Of a DNA stretch of 64,000 nucleotides, positions 12,068 through 23,044 are shown piece by piece. The notes under the pieces were generated by a model, which saw nothing but the letters and a program-made list of their open reading frames with translations, was not told where the DNA came from and made no database searches. The position numbers were made by a program, and so were the translations under genes. Within the stretch, counting starts at the first letter, position 1. Every line of letters starts with the position of its first letter. Origin of the DNA: Curvularia sp. ZM96 (lineage: Eukaryota > Ascomycota > Dothideomycetes > Pleosporales > Pleosporaceae); the NCBI GenBank assembly GCA_022457065.1, contig JAJGBQ010000003.1, forward strand, positions 3,534,001 to 3,598,000. Direction: 5' to 3'.

Positions 12068-12669
12068 ATGGAGAGTATCCAGGAGGAGGAGGTAATACCA
12101 GAGAGATATTTGTACGATACTGGAACGGGGTACCATGGCGTTTAACATCTGGAATCGAGCAAGGCTATCAATATGGAAGTTCGAATATGCATTCTGTTCT
12201 CAATCCTTTCCCATCGTTTTCGGATTCAATTGAGGTCACCTCTGGGATGCTCACCTTCTCCTCTTAAGGTCTGGTTTGCCAGTACAGCTTCTGAGATGCT
12301 GCACTTTAGCTGTACTATCTCTTCCCACGTTCCTTTCAAATGTCGGAAGATGGGCAAATTAGAGCAATCAGTGTCCGTTTGCAGTTTGATGCCCGCGGTT
12401 GCGGCATGGGACTCTGCCGGCTTCGGCGCGTACTTCCGCAAACACCCACTTGCACTATAAACATTACAAAATCCCGCATCCTTCCATCAAACAATCAATC
12501 ATCTCCTCTCCGTGGTCGGGTGGGCTCCTAGCAGGACGCTGGGTGGGTATCGAACAACGAACATCAGACTGCTAACGAGGCCATAGGAGTGAAAGTGCTA
12601 CCGGCGAGAGCACTATATCATATTAAGATGCTAATGTGTTTATAGGAAGCCTAATAACCCACTCAGTGT

Positions 12670-12727
12670 CCACCACAAGGGTTGCTAAGCTAGGAGGGCG
12701 CCTCGTTCGAATCGAGGTGTTGGAGCA
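12670..12727 (+). other. tRNA-like remnant (T-arm plus acceptor stem, no D-arm)
   Basis: A perfect 5-bp stem, CCTCG/CGAGG, encloses the canonical T-loop TTCGAAT, and GTTCGAATC is a perfect pol III B-box. The 7 nt after the T-arm (TGTTGGA) pair at 6 of 7 positions with TCCACCA at 12670-12676. Only about 25 nt separate the 5' acceptor strand from the T-arm, too few for a D-arm plus anticodon arm, and no A-box is visible. It is best read as a degraded or truncated tRNA or tRNA-derived insertion. Confidence 0.35.
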
Positions 12728-12750
12728 ACAGATGCGGAGGGCGGTGGTTG

Positions 12751-12788
12751 ATTGATTGATTTTTTTTCTCTTTTTTTTTGGGGGGGGG
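12751..12788. repeat. T-rich / G homopolymer tract
   Basis: ATTGATTGAT is followed by T and C/T runs and then nine consecutive G residues (12780-12788). The tract lies about 25-60 bp after the tRNA-like remnant and would act as a pol III terminator if that were ever transcribed. It is also prone to sequencing and assembly length error. Confidence 0.6.
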
Positions 12789-13546
12789 CCGTTTGTAGTG
12801 AAGGTGATATAGCCAGTGAGAGTGAGCCTATGAACAAACTTTCTCGAATACTACTTAAGGAGAAGAGGGTCGAAGGAACACTTGTTTGTTTTTGTCGTCT
12901 CTGCTGCGACGTATCAGACCGTGCACGGTAAGGTTTCCATTTCCAGACTTATACAGATAGTTGCAGTTGCATAGGCGTCTGAAGTGTTGAGATGTGTTCT
13001 TGAACGAAGCGCATTCCAGCAAGTACATAACATTACATATTGTCACAGTTATTCTTTTGATTCCTCCTATGTTAAAGCACATCTAAGAACTAGTTCACAA
13101 AAGCTTAAGTTTTGAATGCTTATCCTACATGCACCGAAATGAAAAACCCATTGCGATATGCCGCTCTTGCATTCACCGGTTGCGGGGCCAATTAACTTTC
13201 CATGATTACTGTCTGGTCTCCGTATTCTGTAGTCGAAACTCCAAATGTTTTCGACACTAACTCTCCTCTCATATCTCGTGAAATTCTGTGTCAAAAAAAT
13301 TTGTGTCAACGATAAGCATCGTGCGCGTAGGGCGCCCAAGGATGTCAATCGGGCTACGGGTCGCCTCAAACGACTCAAGTATGTACACAATCACCAAGCA
13401 GACTACTCCCAGAGCAGTTATACGCGGCGTTAGCAAGTGCCCTCGCATTACCCCAGTTTGACCCCTATTGATCTGCAAACTCTATCCCCGCCTATCCGTC
13501 TTACCTCCGCCAGGTACCGGCCCACTCCGTATGAGATAAGCGATAG

Positions 13547-13555
13547 TATATAAAG
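13547..13555 (+). promoter_or_regulatory. TATA box of the small secreted peptide gene
   Basis: TATATAAAG lies about 90-100 bp upstream of the ATG at 13646, at the right spacing for a TATA-driven fungal gene. TATA promoters are common in inducible, strongly expressed genes. Confidence 0.55.
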
Positions 13556-13645
13556 GACCCCTATCGTTCGTGTGAACATTTCTCCTATCTCAGACTACAA
13601 TTTACTATTGACCAAAACCTCTTTGCCCATCAACTCTACGCGAAG

Positions 13646-13878
13646 ATGAAGTCCATCACCATCATTATCGTTGCAGCGCTGGCCGCTTGCACAACTGCTG
13701 TCTCGGTGCGCAGAGAAACTTGCTCGGGATGTATCCCTGATGGACAGCCTTGGGTGTGTGACAACACTCGTCCTGGCATGATTGTAAGTGAAGGGCCAAA
13801 AAGAGCGTTTAGACTTGAGGAAGAGTTTAGAGACTAATGGCTCTGTAGAATGGCTGCAGAGTTTGCTGCTGGGGCTGA
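13646..13878 (+). CDS. Small cysteine-rich secreted peptide (candidate effector/antimicrobial)
   Basis: Exons 13646-13783 and 13849-13878 encode only 55 residues. The 65-bp intron has a GTAAGT donor, a CTAAT branch-like site and a TAG acceptor. The N-terminus MKSITIIIVAALAACTTAVS is a classical signal peptide. A dibasic RR follows (residues 22-23), a possible Kex2-type cleavage site. The remaining 32 residues hold six cysteines spaced C-x2-C-x8-C-x10-C-x2-C-C, ending in WG and stop. Splicing is essential: without it the frame runs to a 63-residue product lacking the last three cysteines. I recognise no family. Such peptides from plant-associated fungi are typically apoplastic effectors or antimicrobial peptides. 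A TATA box sits about 95 bp upstream. Confidence 0.62.
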
Positions 13879-14160
13879 GAGTGATGTAGAGCGATTGACG
13901 GGGAGGAGGGTGGATTTCAGGTCGTCAGCGAAGCAAATACTCTGGCCTCGACAGTACCTAGGTACAAATAGTTGCAGCATCACGAATAGCAACGGTGTGA
14001 GGTTTAGAACGGACATTAGTTATCTACTAAAGAACGTGACATTGATGAATTCTTGAGGCGAAGACGAACAGAACGAAGAAAACGCAAAAGCCCCATCTCC
14101 ATCCAAAAGACCAAAGTTCTTTGCCTCAACACCACTTTCAAACCCCCATTCCTCACCCAA

Positions 14161-14673
14161 CTAAAACCCCTCCCCATCCACCTTACTGCAGCTCAACACA
14201 AATTGCGGATCCTCGAGCCCCAAAACCTCATCCCCATTCCCCGCCTGTTGCAGCGCCCTTGCCACAACCTCGAACCTTTCTCTTCGCGGGTACTTCTTCA
14301 GATTCCCCAGCGCCTTCTCAACCAATTCATTCGTCTTGCCCTCCCCAAAATCCAGTCCCATCAGCCGCACTATTTCAACGGCTCGGCGCGGATGGTGCTC
14401 CAGACACTTCCAGTAGGCGAGAAGCCGGCGCTCGTTCCAGTCGTGCACAAGGTCCCGAACGAGGGCGTGTTCGGCGGCGGAGGGGTCGAGGGTTCTGTAG
14501 TGGGTTTTGAGGTCGTGGAGGATGGTTTGGAGAGGGGGGAGGTGAGATAGCGAGGTTGTGTTATGGGTAGGGGAGGTAAGGGAGGAGCGATATTGGGAGA
14601 TGTCGAGGGGTGTGATGCTTGATAGGGATGATGTGTTAAAGTTTGCGCCATGATGGCACCAGAAGGAACGCAT
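14161..14673 (-). CDS. Hypothetical protein, 170 residues
   Basis: Single open frame with protein-like composition. It has a Ser/Thr-rich N-terminal third (about residues 1-60), then a helical C-terminal part with amphipathic segments such as VRDLVHDWNERRLLAYWKCL and RRAVEIVRLMGLDFGEGKT. There is no signal peptide, membrane segment or catalytic motif. The opposite strand also has open frames here, but their composition (Pro/His-rich, few aromatics) is that of a shadow. Function is unknown; a fungal-lineage protein is the likeliest reading. Confidence 0.55.
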   Translation of the reverse strand: MRSFWCHHGANFNTSSLSSITPLDISQYRSSLTSPTHNTTSLSHLPPLQTILHDLKTHYRTLDPSAAEHALVRDLVHDWNERRLLAYWKCLEHHPRRAVEIVRLMGLDFGEGKTNELVEKALGNLKKYPRRERFEVVARALQQAGNGDEVLGLEDPQFVLSCSKVDGEGF

Positions 14674-15052
14674 TGGTAGGTGTTTCTCTAGTGGTAGTCA
14701 AGGACTTTTACATAAGATGTTGAACTTATATTATGACGAGCTTCGCGTGGTGAGCTTTGTAGGTGTCTAGTACATATTAATAGTACCTATCACATGCATA
14801 TATAAAATATTTAATGCAGAAATCATGTTTAACCCGTGGTAGGCATTCATTGTTTTCACTCCCTTGGTAGTGTTGGAGGGATACCCAAACCAATCCCAAT
14901 CGGGCTTAGCTCCGCCAAATCCGCGATTTCGCGCGGTGAAAGCTGCTCAAGCATACAGCACAATGATGTTTCACTGAACACCAACTTTAGCCTGCTTATT
15001 CAATTCCTATATATTCATCAAGCCATATATCAGGGTATCGTAGTATTGGAGC
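14674..15052. promoter_or_regulatory. Divergent intergenic region
   Basis: 379 bp between the start of the 170-residue hypothetical (-) and the MYND-SET gene (+), so it should hold both promoters. It is AT-rich at 14700-14830. No specific site recognised. Confidence 0.45.
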
Positions 15053-16739
15053 ATGTCGGATGAGCAACAAACTCCGGTAGCTACTCCAGCACCCTACTAT
15101 ATTGCCAAGTCGAATGTTTGCATAAACAACAAAGGAGAGAGTGTTGGAAATGGATTATTCGCAAATAAAAGGTTCGGTGCGGGCGAAGAGATAGCCAGAT
15201 TCAAGCGCCCGCTTGTTGGTTCTCTAGAGACGGAACGCCTACTTGATACCTGCGCTAACTGCTACCTCTGGACCGAAGGCGCGTCAGCAGGAACGAGACT
15301 ATACGTACCGGAAGGCGCAGAGGTTAGCAAATGCGCTGCATGCCAAAGGTTCAGATATTGCAGCAAGGTAAACGCTGCTCCTGCATGCCGATTTCATCAT
15401 CAGCTGACCCTTGTTAGGCATGCCAAAAGGAAGCGTGGAATCGTGGGCACAAACATGAGTGCAAGGTGCTGAAGCCAATGGCTGGCAGAGGGCTTCCCAA
15501 AGCGTTTCTTGCGTCTATCGAACTACTTACTAGGCGGAAGCATGGTCTTATATCCGACAGAGATTGGGAGCTGCTTTGCGGCCTGCCATCTCACATCGAT
15601 GATTTCAAACGAAATGGAACCTATCAAAATATTGAAATGATGGCTATGGGCGCTGGACAGTTTGCACTGCCACAAAACGTTTTCGATAAGGATTTCGTCG
15701 CCGCAATGTACGGCCGAGTAAGTGGACCCCAATGCTTCTGAGGATGCCCGCTAACTTGTATAAGGTCATGTCAAACGCCCTGACTCTGATCACGCCGACA
15801 CTTGATCCCTTGGGAATCATTGTGGACCCCACGCTCTGCCAGATGAACCACTCGTGTGATCCAAACGCTTACATCATGATGGACGGACCCCTAGTCAGCA
15901 TCCGGACGCTGCGTCCTATCAGAAAAGACAAGGAGATTTTCATATCCTACATCGACACAACGCATCCATATCAGAAGCGGCAAGATGAACTTCAGGCACG
16001 TTGGTTCTTTACATGCCGATGTGCGAAATGCCAGGACAAAGCTACGCATCAAGAAGACAACTGGCTTGTCCCGGCAACGCCTGACAATGTCGTCAGCAAA
16101 GAAGAAACGCAGACCTTGGCCAGCAGCCAAGAGCAAATGTTCACTTTGTATGAGCAAGCTCAAGCTATGGGTAACGCGGAAGCAGTCGTTCCGGTTCTCA
16201 AGGGATGCCTCAAAGCGTGCCACGAGTCAAACAAATGGCCGTTATATCGCCAGCCCTATGCGTCGATTCGTGACGAACTCATTGTGAGTCTTTTGTCGTT
16301 GGGCGAGTACCAGGAAGCGTGGTCGCACTGTGCAAAGCGATATAAGTACATCCTACCCAAGCTGTACCCTGTACCATTCCACCCTGTTCGGGTTGTCCAA
16401 ACTTGGCAGATGGCAATGCTGGCTGCATACCTTGCAAGCACAGAAGAGGGCGTAGGCGCGCCTGGTGTCAACATGGGTCTCATCGCGATGATGTTGGTGA
16501 AGCAAGTGTTGGATGTTGCGCCTCTGAGCCATGGCCAGGACAATGCGTTCACAAAGAGTGTGATGGAAAAGGCAAGGGAGATGATGGAGGAGCTGAGGCG
16601 GAGTGTAGGAAACCCAGACAAAGATATCATGAATAGGGAGCTGGAGGCTCAGAGGGATAGGCTGATGGATATGGGTGATTGGACCCAAGATGGAAAGGCA
16701 TCCGATGTTAAGGTAGTCGAAAAGGCATTCGGTGTGTGA
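15053..16739 (+). CDS. MYND-SET domain protein (SMYD-like lysine methyltransferase)
   Basis: Exons 15053-15367, 15418-15717 and 15765-16739 encode about 529 residues. A split SET domain begins near residue 20 (GNGLFANKRFGAGEEIARFK) and is interrupted by a MYND zinc finger: CANC, CAAC, YCSKACQ, then HKHEC, the last part created by the first splice. The SET core resumes in the third exon with NHSCDPNAY (SAM/pseudoknot motif) and YIDTTHPYQKRQ. A post-SET cysteine cluster follows (FTCRCAKC). The C-terminal half is a TPR-like helical region, as in SMYD proteins. Such enzymes methylate lysine in histones or other proteins; the target here is unknown. The order SET-MYND-SET-postSET-CTD matches the SMYD class. 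Confidence 0.87.
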
Positions 16740-17187
16740 TGCTTGGAGACGGTGAGTAGGAAATCCAGTGCTCGAATGGGTCCGGAATGATGATGTTGTG
16801 TTACGAATGTACTGACCATGAACTCTGATGGCAAATGCTCCGTTTGTCATCTCTGGAATTAGGTTAGATATCTCAGGCGTATACCGCTTTCTCTAGGACA
16901 ATAGAAGTGAGCCAGTAATATCATAGTGAAGATAAGTGATATATGCACCAAATCTTTCACGTTGTCGTCATCTCTTACTATCACCGCTGCCTTGCTTGAA
17001 CAACGGCTTCTCTCACCACGCAAACTTAGCCTCTCGACACTCAACTATTTCAACTGCACCTCTAGGCCCTCATCCCATCCTTCAACCACTCCACTCTCCA
17101 CCCCTACCACCGCACTCAGCAACCCAATTTCATTCCGCCGTCCAAACCACCGCAACACACGTGATCCACCCGTCAACAACCACCACG
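16740..17187. other. Intergenic
   Basis: 448 bp between two plus-strand genes. The pyrimidine- and CCA-rich last 150 bp before 17188 look like a fungal 5' UTR or core promoter. Nothing else seen. Confidence 0.5.
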
Positions 17188-17729
17188 ATGCCACCCAAAG
17201 CTGCTGCCGACAAGATGTTCAGCGCCGATGTCGTTGCCGCGGTTCTCTACGCCACAGGCACGACCAGCCTCTCGATGAAAATCTACGAGCTAATGAGTTC
17301 ACTCGACGGCAACAAATCCGCCTACGGCTTCCAGCACGACTTCCGCCCGGTTATGGCCAAGGCCAAGGAACTCAAGGCGCGTATCGAAGGTGGCGAGGAA
17401 TTCAAGGCTGTACCGTCGTCTGCCAAGCGCCGTAAGTGATGATCGTCATTTGTTTGCGGGATTGTTTGGACTGATAATCTAGCAAAGTTCCGACTACGCC
17501 CTCCAGCACGGCGAAGAAAGGAAAGAGGGCAATGCCGGGTTCGGATGTCGATGAGACGCCTTCAAAGAAGAAGACGAAGGTCAAGGAGATTAAGCCAGTC
17601 CCAGCACCCAAGTTTGTGCTGGGCCCCTCAAAGGGTGTCTTGTCGGCACAGGGTATCTTGGAGAGTGTTCCTGATGATGCGGAGGAATTCATTAAGAGTG
17701 AGGACAAGTGGGAGGACGAGTATGCCTAG
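17188..17729 (+). CDS. Hypothetical basic protein, 161 residues
   Basis: Exons 17188-17431 and 17488-17729 (56-bp intron, GTAAGT donor, CAAAG acceptor) keep frame and give about 161 residues. The N-terminal 75 residues look folded (MFSADVVAAVLYATGTTSLS, AYGFQHDFRPVMAKAKELK). The middle is Lys/Pro/Ser-rich with nuclear-localisation-like clusters (TPSKKKTKVKEIK), and the tail is acidic (EDKWEDEYA). There is no signal peptide or enzyme motif. It may be a nuclear protein, but I recognise no family. The alternative acceptor at 17482 breaks frame. Confidence 0.6.
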
Positions 17730-19713
17730 GTGACTGGAGTGGAAGGAGTTGTGCAAGTATGAGGATGGATGGGATATTCAAAAAGAGCATGATGTTCTGG
17801 AGTGGTGTGTTTGGTATTTTGGGGAGTTGTCATGAAGGTATTTGGTTTTCCACAGTGATGTGAAAAGCGATGAATCACGGTCCTGAACGCGGATTGAAAT
17901 CGCTATGGTTCTTCCAGTCTACCTCTGTGCAATAGAAAGCGAACCAAGTTGACATTGGGCGTGGAATAAGCACCAAATATGATAACCAAGTCAATTAAGT
18001 ATAATTGAGGAAAACAAAAGCTTAATCACGCGCACATTCAAATCACGTCTCACCGCTGAACGGATATCCCGCCGATGGCTACGCAAGCCATCAGCCCTAG
18101 CGAGGGGACGAAGAAGTTGAAGCAAATTCTGTATTAGGCCAAGTGGGTGACGCGGCGAGCGCCTCGTACAAAACCTATCCGGCAGTTCTCAAGCGGCCGA
18201 CGACTAGTATCTGTCACTGCAATAGCCTCCCCAAGCCTTGGCTGGTAAAGCCGTTAGTGCGAGATTCGTGTTTATTTTCATGCTCTCGCCACGACAACCT
18301 GCGACAAACGGTGGCAAAAAGTAGGTGCTGTTCCGTGTTTGAAAAAGGTGAAGGAATAACCGTCTTGGAAATACTCTGGGCAGAGTAATACTGGCTGCAC
18401 AGACCACATGGGCACGGGCAGAGCATACGCACGCTCCCTCACCGCACGCCCCAAGGACTGCCCAATCGACATGTCGATAGCAGATGGGCTATCGACGGCG
18501 AACATGTGGTTCCTTGCCGCCATAACAACACGCTCCCTGGTTATTCACTCGCCTCTCGCATGTTGCCACGCGCGTTCTCCTTTCCCAGAGGCCAACCAGC
18601 ACAGCCCAGCAACAAATCTCTCCCGGTGGATCTCCCAGCCTCGGCCCGTTTTTGCAAAAAGCATCTGCTCCGTCGCATTCCAAACGCCGTCAGCTCATCA
18701 CCGGCATGGCACCGGCCATAAGCTTTGCTCGACGAGACAGTCATGTCCCCGTTGCAGATCGGCCCTTGTCGGTCTATTCGTCGCCAGGGTCAGGATGATC
18801 GCGGGCCATGGTAGCGCTGCTGGAGTCGCCCTGAGTGAGACATGACGTCTCTGCCCAGCGCTAGAGGCCTGGAAGGGCGAAGCCGGCGTTCACACCAGGG
18901 TCCACAAAACACTGGTGGGGAGGTGGACAGAAGGCTGTCCCTTTGCGCTGGGGGCGGCACAAGTGTGTGTGGTGGTTGATGTGGCGAGAGATCTACTACT
19001 ACTACCAAGTCGAAGATTAGCGCTGCCCACCCACACACGACCAAGACGGCCACGGCAGAAGCGTAACTGGATCCTTCCTCGAACAAACAAGTTATTAATG
19101 ACTACCACTACTCGGAACATGGCTGTGTATTAATATCCGCACCCAGTCGCGCCGTTGCGCAACGAGACGCATGTTGGGATAGCCCCTGAATTTCCCCAGG
19201 TTATTGCATTGCTTTTTGCTAGGCCAAGAACAGCTAGCGCCAAGGTACCAGCGGCGCCTGGATGGAGTGGATGGGGCAAAGGGGGGACCAAGACAGGCCC
19301 ATTCATCCATGGACTCGCCCTGGCCGCTTCGCTCTTTGGGCCAAGGAAACACACAGGCGAGGCAATATTATAGGGGATGCTCCTAGCTCATCCCCCTTCT
19401 GCTCGCGAATCACCGATTGGGTCGCATAAGCTCCATCTCCCATTAGCCCATGGCCTAGCCCGCTTCCGGCTCCCAATTTTGCATTTGCGACCTCTGCCGC
19501 CATCATGGCGTTTCGAGCCGGTCAAAAAGCTTGTCATCAGATCGCGTGCCAGTACTTTATTTCATGCCAGCCCGCGCCGCCCCATCTCTCTTCTCTTTTT
19601 CTTCCCTCAAGTCGCCCACTCGCTGATCAGTCGCTCATTCATTATCCAACTATACCAGTCTACCGCGTCTTAATACCCTAATTCAAACACCAACAACCTT
19701 CCAAACCGCCAAC
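17730..19713. other. Intergenic, about 2 kb
   Basis: No convincing gene. Frames of up to 145 codons (18408-18845 and antisense) have Arg/Pro/Ser-rich shadow composition and no start or splice context. The last 100 bp are pyrimidine-rich and suit the promoter/5' UTR of the wall protein at 19714. Confidence 0.55.
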
Positions 19714-20438
19714 ATGCGCTTCTTCCAGGCTGTCCTCTCCTCTGCGGCTTTCGCTGCTCTCATTGCTGCCCTCGAGATCAACCAGTTCCCTGCCCAGGGT
19801 GTGGTTGCTGGCACCACCTACACCATCACCTACTCTCCTGCGGATGATGTCCCCACCACCTTCATCCTCCGTCAGGGAAAGTCTACCAACCTTGACACCA
19901 TTGGCACTTTGACCAGTATGTTTTCCGTTTTAGGGAAGTTATCATATGATATACTAACTTCGTCCTAGCCACTGCCACTGGCGGAAAGTTCGAGTGGACC
20001 CCCAGCAAGGACCTCCCCAACGAGGCCGACTACGCTCTGGAGATCAAGCGTGGTGACACCGTCAACTACTCTGCCCAGTTCCCTCTGACTGGCGGCTCGG
20101 ACAGCAAGCCTGAATCTTCCAACACCCCCTCTGCTACTCCCTCCGCCACCCCCTCCGCTTCCTCGGCCTCCAAGTCCAGCGCTAGCGCCTCGGCTTCCGT
20201 TTCCAGCAGCATGGCCGTCTCTAGCTCTGCTTCTGTCTCTGCCTCTCCTTCTGCTTCTCCCAGCTCCGCTTCCAACTCCACCATCAGCTCTGCTACTCTC
20301 TCCCGCACCACTGCTAGCCGCACCCCCACCGGCACTGCCACCGTCCCCGAGGTCACCGGCAACGCCGCCAACTCTATCCTTGCCAACCCTATGGCCGCCA
20401 TTGTTGGTGCCGCTGCCGCTTTCGCTTACCTCGTCTAA
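19714..20438 (+). CDS. Ser/Ala-rich GPI-anchored cell wall protein (Kre9/Knh1-like N-terminal domain)
   Basis: Exons 19714-19915 and 19969-20438 encode 223 residues. Residues 1-19 are a signal peptide (MRFFQAVLSSAAFAALIAA). Residues 20-120 resemble the Ser-Thr-rich GPI-anchored membrane family domain (LEINQFPAQGVVAGTTYTIT, FEWTPSKDL, DYALEIKRGD), as in Kre9/Knh1-like proteins. Then come about 85 residues of Ser/Ala/Thr low complexity suited to O-mannosylation. A GPI signal follows: small residues near N-A-A-N-S and the hydrophobic end PMAAIVGAAAAFAYLV. It is probably a structural or beta-glucan-associated surface protein. Codon use in the repeat tract is strongly C/T-ended, as in highly expressed genes. 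Confidence 0.85.
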
Positions 20439-22486
20439 GCGCCCTGATCCTCTCTTTCTCTTTCTCCGCACCGTTTTGATATCCTGTGTTATGTTTTGTC
20501 CAAATGTACGATATATTAGCAATGGAAAATCATTCGGACGAAGAAAAAAAGATTTCGCTTAATTTCTCTCTCGCGATCGTAAACATGAGTCACGCAGGTA
20601 TATTTTTTGGAGCCTTTTAGGGCTGTAGTGGTGTTGAAGTTCAAACGCTACGCTATGCAAAGAGCTTGTACAGCGGTAGCCAAGCAGTTGAGTTAATGAT
20701 AATATGGAAACTCTCGTTACACCTCTTACGATTGCCATTCATGCTTCCCATGTGATACGATGTCTTGGTGTGCCGTAAACTATCGTCATAACTCGTCATG
20801 TTCTGCTTCCTTTTTCCTCAGTCTGATACACCCACAAAGATACCGTTTTCCCTGCTTTACCTCGGCCGCTTTGCCTTGATCACCGTGAAACACACCTTGC
20901 TACACAGTCGCCACAGTCTAGGTAACCTCTATCAAGCATGTACCACCCACACCCGCCATCAATGCAGTATCACGAAAGCCGCCGCCGTGGCGCATCAAGA
21001 CGTGACTGCTTCTCCGCCAACCACCATCTTGCCACCAGCTTACTAGCCGCGCGACAGTGCTTGCTTAATCACATGCACAAAAAAATGACGTCTAGTTTCT
21101 ATCACTGGAAAGATGCTCCAGAGTCTTTCCCTTTCCAAAGATAGTGTGTCGCTGTCAGAACCGTGGTTGCGCAGACTACGCAAGGCCGACGGACGGACCC
21201 CCACAGCGGGGCGCATAACGCAGCGCGTCCAGTCGCAAGACGCAGACGCAGCTTGCGTGCAGCTGCAGGATCCCGTCGCCACACTATATCTTGACCTCTT
21301 TTTGGCTTCTACCATCTACCTTGCTACCTTGCTCGCTCGTTGGTTTTGTAGCAGCGAGAATGGATGCGTGGGCATCGACACTTCTTTGCCAACGGAAAGT
21401 AGAGTCCGGCGTAGGCGAAAGAAGGCGTAACTGGCGTGAGCTGCGTACTCAGCTGCGGCGCATAGTATCGTATTGCCATTCAGCTGGCCTGCGGCTGGGC
21501 TGTACGGAGTACTATCGTGACGTTTGCTTGCCGCGCCTATTCTTACCCCGCCGTTGAGACTAGCAAGTGTGCCAGACTACTGCTACTCTCGTTGCGTAAA
21601 CTTATATGCGCGGTACACGGTAGCGCTCTAGGTAATGCGAGATACGAGCTACTGCTAGCTAAGACGGGCGAGTGACCTGCTAGAGGTACCTATTGAACAC
21701 GCTAGATGTACATGAGGTCGCTATGTGGAGTGTCGCTGCTTGTCAATACTAGAATGTGCGTATGTGTGTGGGAGATGGAAATCCCGCCTCCCTTTCGGCC
21801 GCTCTTGCATAACAGAGTAGGGATTTAGACATTGTTTTGTTTCAAGCACCATGCAGGGAAAACAGTTTGCGTGCGTGGGCGGGTCAGCGTTGTATCTCCG
21901 GTCTTCCGACCCTGCGGTAAGAAAAGAAGAAAAAACGTCACGGATATTTACTACTTAATGCAGGGCCGGTACCGTAAAAACGAACGTCATGTTGAATGAT
22001 CGAACAGGGTTAGTGGTGGGCGTTGGTGGGCGACTATGCTGTGCATAAGGGTAAACGCTGTTACTTTTTTTCATGCATGATGCTGATCATGGGGAGAAAG
22101 TGCGCATAGAGGTAGGTGCGAAGGTAGGATTGATGGCTATATGACGTAGCTGAGGTTGTTGGACGTCAAGTGTGGGTAGGTGAGCTTTTGGCTGGGCTCC
22201 GGCTTTAGTGTTATTGTTGTCTGGCTCTTGAGTGCCTTGGAGTGGTACTTGTTGTTGAAAAACGAAGTCTATTCACATCGGTTTTGACTTGGTAGTTTTC
22301 GAATTCCTTTAGTCGCTCACTGCTTAACCCTATAGCTGTACCCTATGCAAGAAATAAATTGGAAAACTATGTTATCCTGTATATCTACTCCGTACATTAT
22401 GCTAATTACCAGCCATGCTCCTCTCATCCTCTCAAACGCTATATGCAAATTCCCAAAAAGACCAGAATATTAAACCCCATTCTGCC
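20439..22486. other. Intergenic between convergent wall-protein genes
   Basis: About 2 kb with no supported gene. Frames at 20798-21557 have no family signal. 22300-22480 is AT-rich. No terminal repeats or transposase relic recognised. Confidence 0.5.
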
Positions 22487-23044
22487 TTACAAAAACATAA
22501 CTCCTCCCACGCCCACAACCGCCCCGGCAAAAACCATCTTCTGATACCCACTCAGCTGCGCAGCAGCACCCGGAACACTTCCTGACGAAGTCGGCTCACT
22601 CGCAGTGCTCGATTCCGTCGCCGAGCTTCTCGCCGTACTGCGCACACTACTTGAGCTCCTCGTGCTGGATGTCATCGTCGCGTTTCCTGTGCTAACAGCA
22701 GAGCTGCTCACCACCAGTGTCGTTGTGTTCATATATAGGCTGGATGTATCGACGGCTAGGCTTGTGGTGTCGCTGTGGGAGATTGGGAACGAAGTCGGGA
22801 ACGAAGACCGGAACGAGGTAGGGAAAGCGCTATTGTCCGATGTAGTTGGCTCGTCCAATGCCGATGTCTCAATTGGTGACGGCAAGGATACAGATGGGGC
22901 GGCGTCGGTTGAGGCGGCGTCGGTAGGTGCAGCGGCGGTTTCCGAGACGTCGACTGTGAAGGGTTCGCCCCAGGAACTGGTTTGTGCAGATGCAATACCA
23001 AGGAGAGAGATGAGAATGGTTTTTTGTAGTAGTGACTGCTTCAT
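22487..23044 (-). CDS. Ser/Thr-rich GPI-type secreted protein
   Basis: Single exon, 185 residues. The signal peptide is MKQSLLQKTILISLLGIASA. Nearly the whole mature part is Ser/Thr/Ala/Pro low complexity (about residues 25-155) with two N-glycosylation sequons (NTT, NAT). The C-terminus fits a GPI signal: small residues SGSVPGAAA, then the hydrophobic tail MVFAGAVVGVGGVMFL. It has no folded N-terminal domain, unlike the wall protein at 19714. It is likely a heavily O-mannosylated wall mucin-like protein. The short repeat FPTSF-RSS-FPTSF occurs near residue 75. Confidence 0.78.
   Translation of the reverse strand: MKQSLLQKTILISLLGIASAQTSSWGEPFTVDVSETAAAPTDAASTDAAPSVSLPSPIETSALDEPTTSDNSAFPTSFRSSFPTSFPISHSDTTSLAVDTSSLYMNTTTLVVSSSAVSTGNATMTSSTRSSSSVRSTARSSATESSTASEPTSSGSVPGAAAQLSGYQKMVFAGAVVGVGGVMFL

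Larger units (their letters stand above)
12068..13645. other. Intergenic with tRNA-like remnant and homopolymer tracts
   Basis: 1.58 kb. It holds a tRNA-like remnant (12670-12727), a T-rich tract ending in nine G (12759-12788) and the TATA box of the small secreted peptide gene. No convincing coding frame was found. Confidence 0.55.

Noticed and set aside
12530..12595. Possible tRNA-Met on the minus strand
   Set aside because: Short pieces resemble tRNA-Met (GCCTCGTTAGC, CAGTCT), but the T-stem does not pair and the D and anticodon loops are missing.
14053..14550. Plus-strand frames opposite the 170-residue hypothetical
   Set aside because: Pro/His/Arg-rich shadow composition; the minus-strand frame is more protein-like and starts with a plausible ATG.
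18408..18845. 145-codon frame in the 17.7-19.7 kb gap
   Set aside because: Arg/Ser/Pro/His-rich, overlapped by equally long antisense frames, no motif; typical of GC-rich non-coding DNA.
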